Position numbers and translations under genes: made by a program | The notes under the pieces: generated by a model | Database searches by the model: none | Seen by the model: only the letters and a program-made list of their open reading frames with translations | What the model was told of the DNA's origin: nothing | Assembly: GCF_000327385.1 (NCBI RefSeq) | Contig: NW_008709295.1 | Coordinates: 1,925,701 to 1,989,700, forward strand | Direction: 5' to 3' | DNA from: Lottia gigantea | Taxonomy: Eukaryota > Mollusca > Gastropoda > Lottiidae | DNA length: 64,000 nucleotides | In this document: positions 10,394-21,775 of the stretch, piece by piece | Numbering within the stretch: the first letter of the stretch is position 1 | Layout of the letters: the number at the start of each line of letters is the position of its first letter

Positions 10394-11232
10394 ATGGCTA
10401 GTGAAGCAGGAGGTGAAAGAAAAAGATTGAAAGAAAATTCTACACAATCAGAAGGGGGTCCCCTTATTGACATAACTGAATTTTCTGAAGTGGTTGACAG
10501 TTTGAAACAAAAAATGGATTCAATGATGACAAAGGACGACATGAAAGAAATGATGGGGGATATGATAGGTGTGATATATAAACAAGTGAAGGATGCTTTT
10601 CAATCTGACTTAAAGGATATAGTTGATAAAACGAATGAGGTGAGAGAGCGTACAAATACAAATTATGAACAGATTAGTAAACTTAAGGGTGAATTGACAA
10701 CTATGAAGGACAAAATACTGGTATAAAAATGGCCAACAATAATGAACAATATAGCCGCAAAAATAATATAAAAATTCTTAACATTCCGGAAACACAAAAC
10801 GAAAAAGTGCTAGATAAAGTAACACGTTTAATCGAAGATACAACAGGAACTCAACTCTATCAATACGATATCACTGCAGCCCATAGAATTCCATCAAAAT
10901 ATAAAGACAAGCCCCAGCCTGTAATAGTGAAATTCAGAAACTAGAAAATTAAACGCAATAGCATGATAAATCGTGCAGAATTCTTCAAAAATAATATCAA
11001 GGTATTTGATGACTTAACAATCTTAAACGCACATTTAATAAATAGACTGAAAAAGATGGAACTGGTTGAAGGGGCATGGTACTTCAATGGTGCAGTGTAT
11101 GCTAAATCGGATGGCAAAACGAGGGTAAAAGTGGACATTTTTGATGGAGCGAACGACATTATAAAAGCATTAAATCGCGCTCCGCATGACAAGAAAAATT
11201 ACAAGAAACCTGTTATAACTACATTATCATAA
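10394..11232 (+). pseudogene. LINE ORF1p (coiled coil, RRM, C-terminal domain)
   Basis: Nucleic-acid chaperone of L1-type elements. Residues 1-110 form a charged heptad-rich coiled coil (VVDSLKQKMDSMMTKDDMKE) that trimerises the protein. The RRM follows with SRKNNIKILNIPET as its first strand and AAHRIPSKYKDKPQPVIVKF as a later one, then a C-terminal domain (FNGAVYAKSDGKTRVKVDIF, compare the family's KTPFFxDxxPAxxxxR/ DG pattern). The ATG at 10394 lies directly upstream of the coiled coil. A frame change occurs near 10724-10729 and an in-frame TAG near 10942, so the frame is now in three pieces. Total about 280 codons, normal for Tx1-like ORF1. Confidence 0.82.
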
Positions 11233-11343
11233 AACGAAATGAAGTTGGTTCACAAATTAAGGTTAGCTTGAACCATTATTTATAATAACTGTTGTATATA
11301 TTGCACTTTAGAAAATATTGGACTACAGCGTGGACATACACTA

Positions 11344-11877
11344 GATTTCGGGGAAGGGAGGGTTTGATTCTCCCAAATGTACAGGCCTAGGGTGAAGCAG
11401 ACACTTTATTTAGAAATTAGGATTAAGGGTCTTGATATTGGGTTTTCTTCTGTTCTTATTCTGATCTGAAATTAGAAAAAATAACTCGCCCGATGGGCGA
11501 GAAGTATAGTATCTGTTATGTACTGATTGTTTTTAGTTTACTATGAACAATATTATCATTTAAGTTCTTATTTTTTGAATATGCAACTATCATTTTCTGC
11601 TTATAGACATGGGGGAATTTCTCTTGAAGGCTCTTATAGTGGGCATGAACTATCTTGCTTGCTGGTTGTATTAAACGGGACAACAAAGAGTGCTATGCCT
11701 ACATTATGATGAATATTTAGTCCTATAGGTCTTGCTGTATTCAATGTCTCAATCCAATGGGCTTCCCTAGATTGACGGAATTTGGTAGTTTCATCTTCGG
11801 GCAAGTCAATTTCTATACGCTTAATTGGGATTAGGGCGAGATCGTCTATTGAATGGTCGTCGAGGTTGAAATGATTA
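11344..11877 (-). mobile_element. PLE (family 1) 3' terminal piece, first of a tandem pair
   Basis: Minus-strand piece of 534 bp comprising the complete 3' UTR of the family (starting GATTTCGGGGAAGGGAGGG on the plus strand), the hairpin at 11485-11501, and coding for the protein C-terminus up to part of the nuclease domain. At 11878 the same sequence restarts, so the pair is directly tandem with period 534 bp and nearly identical sequence. Penelope elements are known for such partial direct repeats (pLTRs). The insertion is in the LINE, between ORF1 and ORF2. Confidence 0.85.
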
Positions 11878-13240
11878 GATTTCGGGGAAGGGAGGGTTTG
11901 ATTCTCCCAAATGTACAGGCCTAGGGTGGAGCAGACACTTTATTTAGAAATTAGGATTAAGGGTCTTGATATTGGGTTTTCTTCTGTTCTTATTCTGATC
12001 TGAAATTAGAAAAAATAACTCGCCCGATGGGCGAGAAGTATAGTATCTGTTATGTACTGATTGTTTTTAGTTTACTATGAACAATATTATCATTTAAGTT
12101 CTTATTTTTTGAATATGCAACTATCATTTTCTGCTTATAGACATGGGGGAATTTCTCTTGAAGGCTCTTATAGTGGGCATGAACTATCTTGCTTGCTCGA
12201 TGCTGGTTGTATTAAATGGGACAACAAAGGGTGCTATGCCTACATTATGATGAATATTTAGTCCTATAGGTCTTGCTGTATTCAATGTCTCAATCCAATG
12301 GGCCTCCCTAGATTGACGGAATTTGGTAGTTTCATCTTCGGGCAAGTCAATTTCTATACGCTNNNNNNNNNNNNNNNNNNNNNNNNNNNNNNNNNNNNNN
12401 NNNNNNNNNNNNNNNNNNNNNNNNNNNNNNNNNNNNNNNNNNNNNNNNNNNTATTGTTTGGGGCATTTCTTGCATGAAATTAAATATATTACATTCGAAT
12501 GTTCACATGTTAGATGTTCCTGGATCGGGTACCTTTTATTCGTAGAGTTGCTTACAATATAATGAGTTTCTGATATAAAGGGACATGTTTTGCATCTACT
12601 GGACAAACATGGAGCACTTCTTAAACCTGGAGGTACTTCGGCATAAAGTCTGTTTTTAGCTGCTATCTGTGCTAAGGTGGAATTTTTTGTTTCGTAAAGA
12701 TCGTTTAGAGTACCCACGCTCTTTCAGTTTTGAGAAAACAATCGTACAGGCTTGGTTGAAATCAGAAGATCTTGTACAAATTCGATGAAATCGTAAAACT
12801 TGTACCAGAAAAGGTATGTTTTGGGTGAAAGGAGCTCTTGTGCAAGAGTTGATGAGTATCAGTTTCTTTGAAATACACTTTAATATCCAGTTAATTTGTT
12901 TCTGCTATGGAATCTCCCTTAAAGACTGTGGTATCGAGAAAGTCTATGCTTTTGTCACTCACGTTTGCGGTTAGTTTGATAGAAGGATGGTGGTTGTTGA
13001 GAATTTCAAAGAATTCCCAAAACTGTTCGATAGATTAAGTCCAAACCATAAAAATGTCATCCAAAAAGCGTCAGTAAAAAGTGGGTCAAATGGACAGAGG
13101 GGCAACACCTCACGTTCCCACTCTGCCATGAAAAGGTTTGCGTACGAAGGGGCGAATCGTTTGCCCATTGCTGTCCCTGAAGGTTGTAAATATGTTTTAC
13201 CATTAAATGTGAAATCGTTTCGACTAAGACAAATCTCTAA
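11878..13240 (-). mobile_element. PLE (family 1), second tandem copy, with assembly gap
   Basis: Minus strand. Plus-strand order: 3' UTR with hairpin 12019-12035; C-terminal coding (12184-12360); 89-N gap; GIY-YIG start and Cys-rich motif ([28 protein letters not shown]; 12452-12717); RT thumb and connection (12720-12960); palm coding with GKRFAPSYANLFMAEWE (12971-13168). 5'-truncated at about 13240 within RT, where a minisatellite begins. Contains frameshifts. This is the only copy here that shows the Cys-rich motif and nuclease start in one open frame (MGTLNDLYETKNSTLAQ start). Confidence 0.85.
12363..12451. other. Assembly gap (89 N)
   Basis: Run of N inside the GIY-YIG domain of a tandemly duplicated PLE. 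The position in a near-identical tandem repeat suggests a collapsed or uncertain assembly here. Confidence 0.98.
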
Positions 13241-13555
13241 AATAGTAGTGTGCTATGATAATATGATCCGTTTTCTTGAAAGTAATACCATGATAATATA
13301 TTCTGCTTTGTTTTAAGTAGCAGTATACCAAGATAACATGGTCTGCTTTGTTAAGGTATTGATATACTATGGCAATATGGACTGCTTTATTTAAGTAATA
13401 ATATACCAAGATGATATAATCTGCTTTGTTTAAGCAGTAGTATACCAAGATAATTATAGTAGGCTATGTTTAGGTAGTAGTATACTAAGATAATATAGTC
13501 TATTTTGTTAAGGTATTGATATACTAGGACAATATGGTCTGCCTTGTCTGAAAAA
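13241..13555. repeat. 39-bp minisatellite, about 8 copies
   Basis: Degenerate tandem repeats of a unit like TAGTAGTATACCAAGATAAT plus ATGGTCTGCTTTGTTTAAG. Alternate copies resemble each other (TATTGATATACTA versus TAGTAGTATACCA), suggesting a 78-bp higher-order step. It starts exactly where the PLE ends. Confidence 0.85.
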
Positions 13556-13756
13556 CAACTGTCTCAGAAACTATGGGTATACATGTTTATATTTTTGCAT
13601 AGAGTGACTTGATCAATATTCAAGTCGTTATTCAGTACGCTTTTGTTTTTATGCTTACATTAATTATTTAATCTTTTTAACATGTTTCTCCTTTTCATAT
13701 GCGGACCAATTTTTATCCTCCTATGTGTCTTGATTCAAAAACATTAATACATTTAA

Positions 13757-16700
13757 AATTGAAATAACATCTCTAAATGTAAGGGGTTTGCGGGATAACT
13801 CGAAACGTCTCCAATTATTTCAATGGTTAAAAGATAGAAAACACAACATTATCCTGTTGCAAGAAACACATTTTACAGCAGAAATCGAAACCAAATGGGC
13901 ATCAGAATTGGGACATAAAATTATATTTTCCAACAAAAACTCAGTAAGCTGTGGTGTAGGTGTTTTAATCAAAAATAATATAGATGTTCAGAATATAGAA
14001 ATAATAGAAAACGGTAATGGCAGGTACTTAATTCTTAAACTTTACTTCCAAAACTATAAAATACTTTTATGTAATGTATACGGTCCAAACAAAGACCAAC
14101 CTGACTTTTTCGAAAATTCATTCAAGATTTTATCAGAACATGGGGATTGGCCTGTTATAATGGGTGGGGATTTTAATATGCCATTTGATGTTAATTTAGA
14201 TAAATATGGCGGACGTCCTGCTACCTTTAATAATGCTTATTTCGTTATTCAAAAGTACATGGAGACTTTGGATCTCGTAGATATTTGGAGAGTGCAAAAT
14301 CAAAATATAAAAAAAATTCACATGGAAACGTCAAAAACCGTCTATATACTGTCGGTTGGACTACTTTTTAATTTCATTTGACTTCACAACGAAATGTCAA
14401 CATACTGACATAACATATGGGTTTAAAACCGATCATTCATTGATTACCATCTCACTTCAAATTGCTCAAAACACTAGAGGTCGTGGTATCTTTAAATTAA
14501 ATACATCACTACTTTTGGACCAGAACTACTTCGATCTGTTAAAAGCCACAATAAAAAATAGTCAAGAGTATCACGTTGATTGTGATCCGCAGATATTATG
14601 GGATTTAGTGAAAATGGACATTCGCGGAGAAACCATTAAATATGCGACAAATAAAAAGAAGCAAGATTTAAAAAACTTGAAAGAATTAGAACAAAAATTA
14701 GAAAATTTGAGTAATACCAACCCACCCTCTTCTAGAATTGACGAACAAATAAGCAAGACATTTATAATATAAATGAAAACAAATTGAAGGGTGTAATACT
14801 GAGAGCAAAATTGAAAGGATTAACATGTGGCGAAGGCAGCAGTAGTTTTTTTTCGAACTTAGAAAAACAAAATTCAGCCAAAAGGGTAATCTCTTCATTG
14901 TATGATTCAGAACACAATCTAATTGAAAACAAAGACGAGATTCTGAAAGAAATTTCAAAGTATTATAACACTTTATATTCATCCAATATTATCATTAATA
15001 ACGAATATTCAAAGAAGTTAGAAGTGTTTTTTAACGGTGCACATGACTATCCCTTTTTAGATTTCGAAGAACAAAAGTTGTGTGAAGGTCAAATATCTGA
15101 TTTAGAATTTTAAAAACTTTTAAGAATGGGAAAACCTCAGGAAGTGACGGTCTGCCATGTGAATTCTATAAAATATTCTGGAATGCCATCAATAAATTAG
15201 TATTAAATTCATTCTATCATGCATATATTAACGAACAAACTAGTTTTACCCAACGCCATGGAGTAATTACACTATTACCAAAAAAGGACAAAGACTGTAG
15301 GTTATTGAAGAATTGGAGAACAATCAGTCTACTTAATACCGATTACAAGTTAATGACAAAAGTAATTGCATCTCGACTTAAAAATGTACTTTTACATATA
15401 ATTAACAGTGATCAGTCTCGTTTTATACACGGTCGCATTAATGGTCAAAAATTTTGGACATGTTTAGATGTGATTGAATATTTAGAAGACAAACAAGAAG
15501 AAGGTATGATATTTCAAATTGATTATGAAAAAGCTTTCGATACACTTGAATGGAAATTTATTGATAAGACGCTGGAACTTTTTAATAGCGGCCCCTCCAT
15601 TAAAAAATGGATAAAAACATTTTACAATAATATAACTAGTAGTATATTGAACAATGGCCATCCAACATCAATGCTTAACATTCACCGTGGAGTCAGACAA
15701 GGGTGTCCACTTTCCCCATACATTTTTTTAATGTGTGCAGAAATATTTGCGATAGCAATTCGTAGTAACACAAATATAAAACCTCCCAAAATACAAAATC
15801 TTAACCGTAAAATTTCCAGTTTGCCGATGATACGACTCTGTTTCTCGACGGAACGTATAAATCTTTAGTCCTGAAGGATTTTAAAGAAACAATTGGTCTA
15901 AAAGCGAATTATGAAAAATGTGAGATAGCGCCCATAGGTTTGTTACGAAAATCTGGACTGTCGTTCACCGTTCCATTAAATATTAAACTGACAACCGATA
16001 CTATTTACATTCTAGGTATTCACATACCAATTTCCAACAATTTAACACAATTACATAAACTAAACTATGATACCCGAATTAAAAATATAAGTGCGCTATT
16101 AAAATTCTGGCAGGGAAAATTGAAAACTATTATTGGACGAATTTCGATAATACGAACACTGGCATTGCCAAAACTGCTATACCAAATGTCATGTCTCCCA
16201 ACCCCATCGGAATCCACACTAAAGGAGATTGATAATTTATTTGGGAAAATAAACCCGCAAAAGTAAAGCGCGAACAGCTGTGCTCTCCGATAGAGTGTGG
16301 TGGACTAAATGCACCAGATATATGGTCATATACAAAATCAATTAAAATAGCTTGGGTTAAAAGATTTCTTGAACCAAAAAGTTGCCCAATTTGGAAAAAT
16401 GAAATAGTTGAAATTCTTAAAACTTGATCCAGATATGAATCTATTTAGTTTAAACTTAAATACAAAAGATATTTTATCAATAAATATGAAAAATGAATTT
16501 CTGAAGGAAGTGTTACTGGCATGGTCCGAAATAAATTATGATACAAATGTCTACAACAACAGCCCCTTATGGTTCAATTCAAAAATCAAAATAAACAATA
16601 ATATGATATTTTATAAACCATGGAAAAAAAAGGTATCAACCAAGTTTATGATTTACTAGATGAAAACAGCCAATATTTGAATTTCGAAAATTTATAACTA

Positions 16701-17379
16701 AAACAAGCCTAAAAACAGAATTTACTAAGTTATATGGATTAATAGCAAAAATAAAAACATGTCATGTTAGAAAAGACTCAACAAGTATAGTTCAAAATAA
16801 ATCATGAGTCATATATAGAAATCGAAATAGAAAATCGAAAAACATTGATTCACCTTTAGGTAAATGGACTAATTTTCGTAATAATAACCTAAAAGCATAA
16901 AAATACACATTCAAACTTACAAATGATCCAAAAGTAAGACATTTCCAATTTAAAATTATGTATAAACTAATAGCAACCAACTCGTATTTACATAGAATCA
17001 AATATAAAAAATCGCCTAACTGTGATGCATGTGATCAATATGATTCTATAGAACACTTCTTGTTTGAATGTAATGATTTACAACCTTTTTGGAATGACCT
17101 TCTTAAAAAATTAAATGATATCTCGACGCCATTGTATCGTTGAAAACAATTATCTTAAATTATTCAATATGCGGAAAATATAAGGAATTAATAGATTTCA
17201 TAATTTTATATGCAAAACTGTATATTCATAAATGTAAATTCAAGGGGCACACTCCCAACCTCTTACATTTCAATGAGAGACTTAAACAACTTGAAGAAAA
17301 TGAAAAACAAACAGCGATGAATGACGATAAACTTGAAAGACACATGGAAAGATGGTCTGGCCTGCAATATTTTTTGTAA
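13757..17379 (+). pseudogene. LINE ORF2p (endonuclease, reverse transcriptase)
   Basis: About 1200 codons, the usual Tx1/L1 size. Endonuclease: KIEITSLNVRGLRD start, LLQETHF with the metal-binding Glu, VIMGGDFNMP, and KTDHSLITISL near its end. RT: GSDGLPCEFYK, KNWRTISLLNTDYKLMTKVI, FQIDYEKAFDTLEW (motif A Asp), RGVRQGCPLSPYIFLMCAE (motif B); the FADDT motif C is present near 15822 but out of frame with the preceding motif. The C-terminus has NCDACDQYDSIEHFLFEC, the Cys/His knuckle of the L1 superfamily. At least six frame changes (for example near 14350, 14770, 15115, 15870, 16265) and stops make it non-functional. The protein nicks target DNA and primes reverse transcription. Confidence 0.88.
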
Positions 17380-17553
17380 TTTACTATTGATGAAATTAAA
17401 CAGATAAATATCATTATCTTTATTTAAATTATTATTCTTATTTATATTTTTATTATTATTTTTACTCGTACTTATATTATTACAATTACTATTAGAAATC
17501 TTTGTATTAGAAATGTTGTAAATATGCTAATATTAGTAATAAAAGTCTCAAAT

Positions 17554-17668
17554 ATGGTTAAAGATTTTACCAACTGTAGTATGGGAATACGATAATAAAA
17601 TTCATTCTTCTATCAGTGTTACTCCTCTGAAAGCTAGTCAAAATCCAGATTTTATAAGGTTTTCCATT
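17554..17668 (+). pseudogene. Polinton integrase segment right of LINE insertion, fossil
   Basis: Begins with the ATGGTTA duplicate at 17554-17560 and encodes a segment with EYDNKIHSSISVTPLKASQN, the conserved integrase region downstream of the catalytic core (compare EYNNKIHSSIGVTPTQASNN at block C). Same orientation as 9921-10048. Fossil. Confidence 0.8.
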
Positions 17669-17788
17669 GGGGTGAGGGCTTAGCAACGTTATCCAGTCTC
17701 ACTCTGTCTATTAGGTCCAAGAACAATGGCTTTATACTTATAAAATGAAGACGTTTTATCTAATTCCTTATTATCTTTTTAATATATT
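17669..17788. other. Short unassigned interval
   Basis: About 120 bases between Polinton integrase sequence and the Ty3/gypsy LTR. I see nothing recognisable in it. Confidence 0.5.
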
Positions 17789-18095
17789 GTTAGCGAGTCC
17801 GCTTTGGTGGCCTCCTGACTCCACACAGAAACAAGTCAAATTTTGGGGCACAATTAACTAAATCACAGTTAAAACATCCAGAATTGGAAAATCGGACAAG
17901 GAAAGCACAGTGATGTACTGCGACCTTTCTCTCGGTTCCTCCAATTCAATACTCCACTCACGCAGGTGTTCCCAAGACTAGTCCCCCTATCTCTGAACTC
18001 AGCAGTTCTAAAAATAGATCTTGTGTAATACATCAACAACAATGTTATAACATTGCTAATGACTTAAAGAGACTGTATTGGGTCACTATGTTACA
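17789..18095 (-). repeat. 3' LTR of Ty3/gypsy fossil (307 bp)
   Basis: On the minus strand it starts TGTAACATAGTGACCCAATA and ends CGGACTCGCTAACA, i.e. TG...CA. It is immediately preceded on that strand by a purine tract. The 5' LTR is not in the window, so age cannot be estimated from LTR divergence. Confidence 0.7.
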
Positions 18096-19102
18096 TTCTC
18101 CCCAACTTTAAATTAATGCACCCTTGCATTTTAGAAAGAAAAAAAAGGAAAGAAAGAAAAAAACAAAACAAAAAATATGACAAAAATACAAATTAAAATG
18201 TCAATACCAATGGCTTAGGTTAGATTTTTAGTTTTCAGGTTTAAATAAGACACCTAGTTCTCGAATAGCATTACTAACTAATGAATTTGTAACTTTTAAC
18301 ATCATATCTGAATAATCAACAGATATTGTTTTTGAAATAGTACTAGTGGGCAATTTATGAATATTAGAATGGTGTCCTTTTGTTGATCTTGTTGATCTAC
18401 AAATGTTATCAGCAGATGGTATTGTATGAGTTGATAGTGGTACTTGATCAGATAACTCTTCAGGCGATGAATCAATTACAGGTAATTCACTGGTCCAGTT
18501 TAAATCATCATAACTAACAAACAACTGGGAAATCATTCGTTTGAAAATCTGTATTCTGATGATCATTATCACCATGAACACAATCAACAGTATCAACATC
18601 ATTTTGTACCGATTCATCAAGTTCAATCACATCCTTTGCTTGACCAAGATCTGAAACAATTTCAACTCTGACCTATGTAAACTTTTAGTAAAACGAGAGT
18701 CATCAACAGGGCTGATAACATAACCCTGAACTGAACCTCACTAACCCTTTCTACAACGGAATACACAATTGGTGACTAATAGTCCTGTATTTTATTCCTA
18801 CCTAGAAAACCTCTAGACTTACAAAAAACTAACTGACCAGGTAATAAAGGAGCATCTAAAGATTTAGAATCCAACTCATTTCTATCTTCAGCAGCATTTA
18901 ACATGGAATCATAAGCTTTAGAGTATAATAGTTGAAGTTTCTTCTGATGTTCAGATACCCACGATTCATTAAAATTATCAGATTCTCCAAGTAATATGTT
19001 AATAGGTAAAACTGGATTTCGACCAAACATCAAAAATAATGAGTAAACCCGGTTGACGAATGAGTTGAAGTATTGTAAGTAAAGTGAGTTCCGGCAAATG
19101 TT
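17789..19102 (-). mobile_element. Ty3/gypsy LTR retrotransposon 3' end, fossil
   Basis: Minus-strand 3' portion: integrase C-terminal coding, polypurine tract and 3' LTR. The coding part (about 18200-19080) has FLMFGRNPVLPINILLGE and RGFLGRNKIQDY, typical of the region after the catalytic core of Ty3/gypsy integrases, followed by a Ser/Thr-rich tail. A purine run (AAAGTTGGGGAGAA) abuts the LTR. Everything upstream (gag, RT) is missing: the element stops at 19102 where the Polinton terminus begins. Broken, several lesions. Distinct from the element at 25206-28450. Confidence 0.78.
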
Positions 19103-19215
19103 AGTAGTATATGAGCTCATAGATTGGTCGCATTTTTCCACATTCCATTTCATTTCATGGGAAAAATGCAACCAATCTATGAGCTCCCAAAAACAAGACC
19201 TAAATTCCCTACATT
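19103..19215 (+). repeat. Putative Polinton terminal repeat with hairpin
   Basis: Starts AGTAGTATATGAGCTC, consistent with the 5'-AG start reported for Polinton termini. It contains an inverted repeat: GAGCTCATAGATTGGT (19113-19128) pairs perfectly with 19171-19186, and an inner GCATTTTTCC pairs with GGAAAAATGC; the loop is CATTCCATTTCATTTC-like. The same structure in opposite orientation is found at 38750-38837 beside another Polinton remnant. Confidence 0.6.
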
Positions 19216-19422
19216 TCATAAATTCTTACAGCAAAACATCCTACAATTCATAAATTCTTACACTTAAAAAAGACCTAAATTCCCTACATTTCTTACACCA
19301 AAAAAACACCTTCAATCAATTTCCTACATTCCATCAAAAAAAAACATATTAAAATAATGTAGAAAGGGAGATAACTCTTGTTTTGGAAAAAACAATTTTC
19401 TACTCAAATTTTAAACCTTAAA

Positions 19423-20692
19423 ATGGCAAATAAAATACTAGATCCAATCTTTAGATTATACGATCCGATTCGTTATTCGTTTAACAAGAAAAAAGAGGAA
19501 TATATTATCATCTCACCTACTGTTGGTTCTAAATCCCAATTGAATGAAGGTGGTAGAATTACCTTCGAAATAGATTCATTATCGAATTGGTTGCTTCTTT
19601 CAGATGCTTATTTCAGATGCGATTTCAAAATTAAAGATGGAACTCTTTCCATCTTTATTTAGCGAGATGGTTTTGGAAACAATCAAACATTCTGGGGAAT
19701 TCGAAACAATGTTGAAAACAGTTTTATATCCTAAAGATTTCGATTTAGTCTCGGGTTGGATACCCGATGTTGGCGATGGAAGTGTTTTAAAAGAACCGGT
19801 AACAAATCTTTCAAATGATGCTGATTTAGCTAGAGTGAGAGTTGTTGCTCGAAACACAATAGAAAGAGTAGCACGAGCAGCTAATCATGGATTCGAAAAA
19901 CGAGTACTTCAGTATAATAATGTTGTTGAGAATAATAGGTGGGGTAATCACATAAATTGGAAATTATATCCTTTATTCGGTCTGTTGGAACACAGAAAAG
20001 TTTCCATAGGGTTACCATATAAATTCATCTACAAAGAGAAATCAACGACGATAAGATATTCTTTGGAGAGAATGGTTCAGATGCAAAATTAGAAATAACG
20101 AATCTCCAACTTTTCATACCCGTAATAACACCATCAATTGAAGTAGAAACGAGAATATTCAACTCGTTAACTAAAGATATTGAAATAGCTTTTCTTCATC
20201 GTAACACGGTAGATAGCATGACTTTAACGGGAGAATCCACCACCTGGACAATCACTAACACTATTAAACCAGCAAGATTTTTAATAGTTGGTTTCAAGAA
20301 CTCATCAGATTCTCAAACGAATAACAATAATGTCTTTAGAGTGGCAATGAACCAAACTCAAGATCCTTTAATCCATAAAGTTCAAGTAAGATTAAACAAC
20401 GATAATTATCCTAACCAACCTTTAACAATTAATCCAACCACAAAGGATTATAATGAATTGTATAGAAACTATAAAAACGTGTGAATTATTTGGAAATCCA
20501 CCTCAGTTTGAATATGTAGATTTTGCACTGTTTTGATCTATCAGCTCACCAAGAAGATCTTTTCAAAACAGGAGTCAACATAAATTTTCATATTGAAAAA
20601 ACACAAGGAGATGTAACAGGTTATTGTTTATTATTGGAAGAAGCAAAACATTTAATTAAAATAGCAGATAGAAGAATGATAAGACTTGAGTA
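19423..20692 (+). pseudogene. Polinton probable major capsid protein, fossil
   Basis: Starts MANKILDPIFRLYDPIRYSF, followed by beta-rich sequence with SLSNWLLLSDAYFRCDFKI, a region with EFETMLKTVLYPKDFDLVSG, NHINWKLYPLFGLLEHRKVS, and the C-terminal EKTQGDVTGYCLLLEEAKHL. Total about 420 codons, matching the double jelly-roll capsid proteins of Polintons/adintoviruses, and it sits directly upstream of pX-like and ATPase genes as expected. The call is by length, position and beta-rich character; I have not run a structure search. Related remnants are at 30113-30262 and 40106-40530. Fossil, about five breaks. Confidence 0.65.
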
Positions 20693-20710
20693 AAAAATAC
20701 ACCCTTAAAA

Positions 20711-21271
20711 ATGAAAGTAGAAACTTTAGTCAAGAAAATAATAGAAGCTATCGAAAAGGAATCTCCAACTACAATAACTTGCAATGGTAAAAAAATCAAC
20801 ATAACTAAAAAACTTATTGATAAATATAAATATTGTAAAGTCAGAGACGATATAGACTTAGAAAGAATTGACGCGAACGCAAAAGAAGGTGGATTTTTAC
20901 CTCTCCTTCCTTTAATATTTGCTGGTATAACCGCGGCGGGTGTAGCAACTGGTGGGATATCTGCTGCAGTAAGATATAGACATAATTTAAAAATGGAAAA
21001 GTTGGCCAAAGGTTCAGGAGTGGGAGAAATGATAGGCACAATAAAAGAATTTGGAAAAAGATTTGGGGAAGAAACCAAGAAAACTGTTAAACAAGGATTA
21101 AATTATTTAGCAGATAGTATTGACACGGGAGAAGTCAAAGTCAAACATAAGGGTAATGGAATATTTTTAAAAATATACACACTGGAGAAGGCATATTTCT
21201 TTCAAAGTATAAAGGAGAAGGATTTATTTTTGGAACAAATTAAAATGATAAAAAATGGGCAAAAAATTTAA
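20711..21271 (+). pseudogene. Polinton pX-like membrane-active/core peptide gene, fossil
   Basis: 186-residue frame. Residues about 57-85 are EGGFLPLLPLIFAGITAAGV followed by Gly/Ala/Ser-rich sequence, closely resembling the conserved GGFLPxLxPxIAAAIGAIPG segment of adenovirus pX (mu precursor). Flanks are basic and amphipathic. In adenoviruses pX-derived peptides condense the genome; Polinton/adintovirus relatives are proposed to be virion core or membrane-active proteins. Lies 19 bases after the capsid gene and overlaps the start of the ATPase gene, as in an operon-like late module. Mostly open in this copy; the element around it is broken. Confidence 0.6.
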
Positions 21272-21775
21272 TCATTCAGAAATATTTCCTAATAACCCTA
21301 TGCTTATGTGTATATGCGGTAGTTCCGGTTCTGGGAAAACTCATCTCATGTTAACAACATGTTGACAACACCAAACCTTTTAGATTTCGATTCTTTATAT
21401 ATCTACACAACAACACCAGAGCAATCGTATTATCAATTTCTCAAACCTTTAGAATATCTACCAAAGAAAGATGCTCAAGACCTATTTCAATATTACGAAG
21501 AAAACGAAGAAGAAGTGGAAATAAAAGATATTATAGATAACTACATCGAAGGAAAGAAACCAACGGATATAAAAGTTTTTCTTACGAAAAATGTTAATGA
21601 CCTAGACTTGTCTAATATTGATAGCAAACGAAAGAACTTAATATTGTTTGACGACTGCGTTGCGCAAAGAAATCAAGCTGTTCAACAAGAATTCTTCACG
21701 AAGGGAAGACATCACAACTGTCACTGCATATACCAATCCCAATCTTTTTACGGGATGTAATTAACACTCTTCATT
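21255..21775 (+). pseudogene. Polinton packaging ATPase (FtsK/A32-like), fossil (block B)
   Basis: Begins MGKKFNHSEIF; Walker A is CGSSGSGKTHLM, Walker B is KNLILFDDCVAQ, and a downstream sensor-type segment reads QEFFTKGRHHNCHCIYQSQS. This is the genome-packaging ATPase of Polintons (A32/FtsK-HerA class), which pumps DNA into capsids. It overlaps the 3' end of the pX-like gene. The C-terminal end is lacking in this copy, where the sequence passes into inverted polymerase B sequence. Fossil. Confidence 0.82.

Larger units (their letters stand above)
10049..17553 (+). mobile_element. L1/Tx1-clade LINE, near full length, degenerate
   Basis: Two-ORF non-LTR retrotransposon of 7.5 kb including a nested PLE (11344-13240). 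It has a 5' leader (10049-10393) with no recognised coding, an L1-type ORF1, and an ORF2 with apurinic endonuclease, reverse transcriptase and a C-terminal Cys/His knuckle. The 3' end is AT-rich, without a clear poly(A) run, ending in GTCTCAAAT before the target duplication. Without the PLE and minisatellite it is about 5.3 kb. It inserted into the Polinton integrase, so it is younger than that Polinton, and it is broken by several frameshifts and stops in both ORFs, so it is not active. Confidence 0.88.

Noticed and set aside
17226-17414. Ser/Leu-rich minus-strand frame at the LINE 3' end
   Set aside because: Antisense of ORF2 C-terminal coding.
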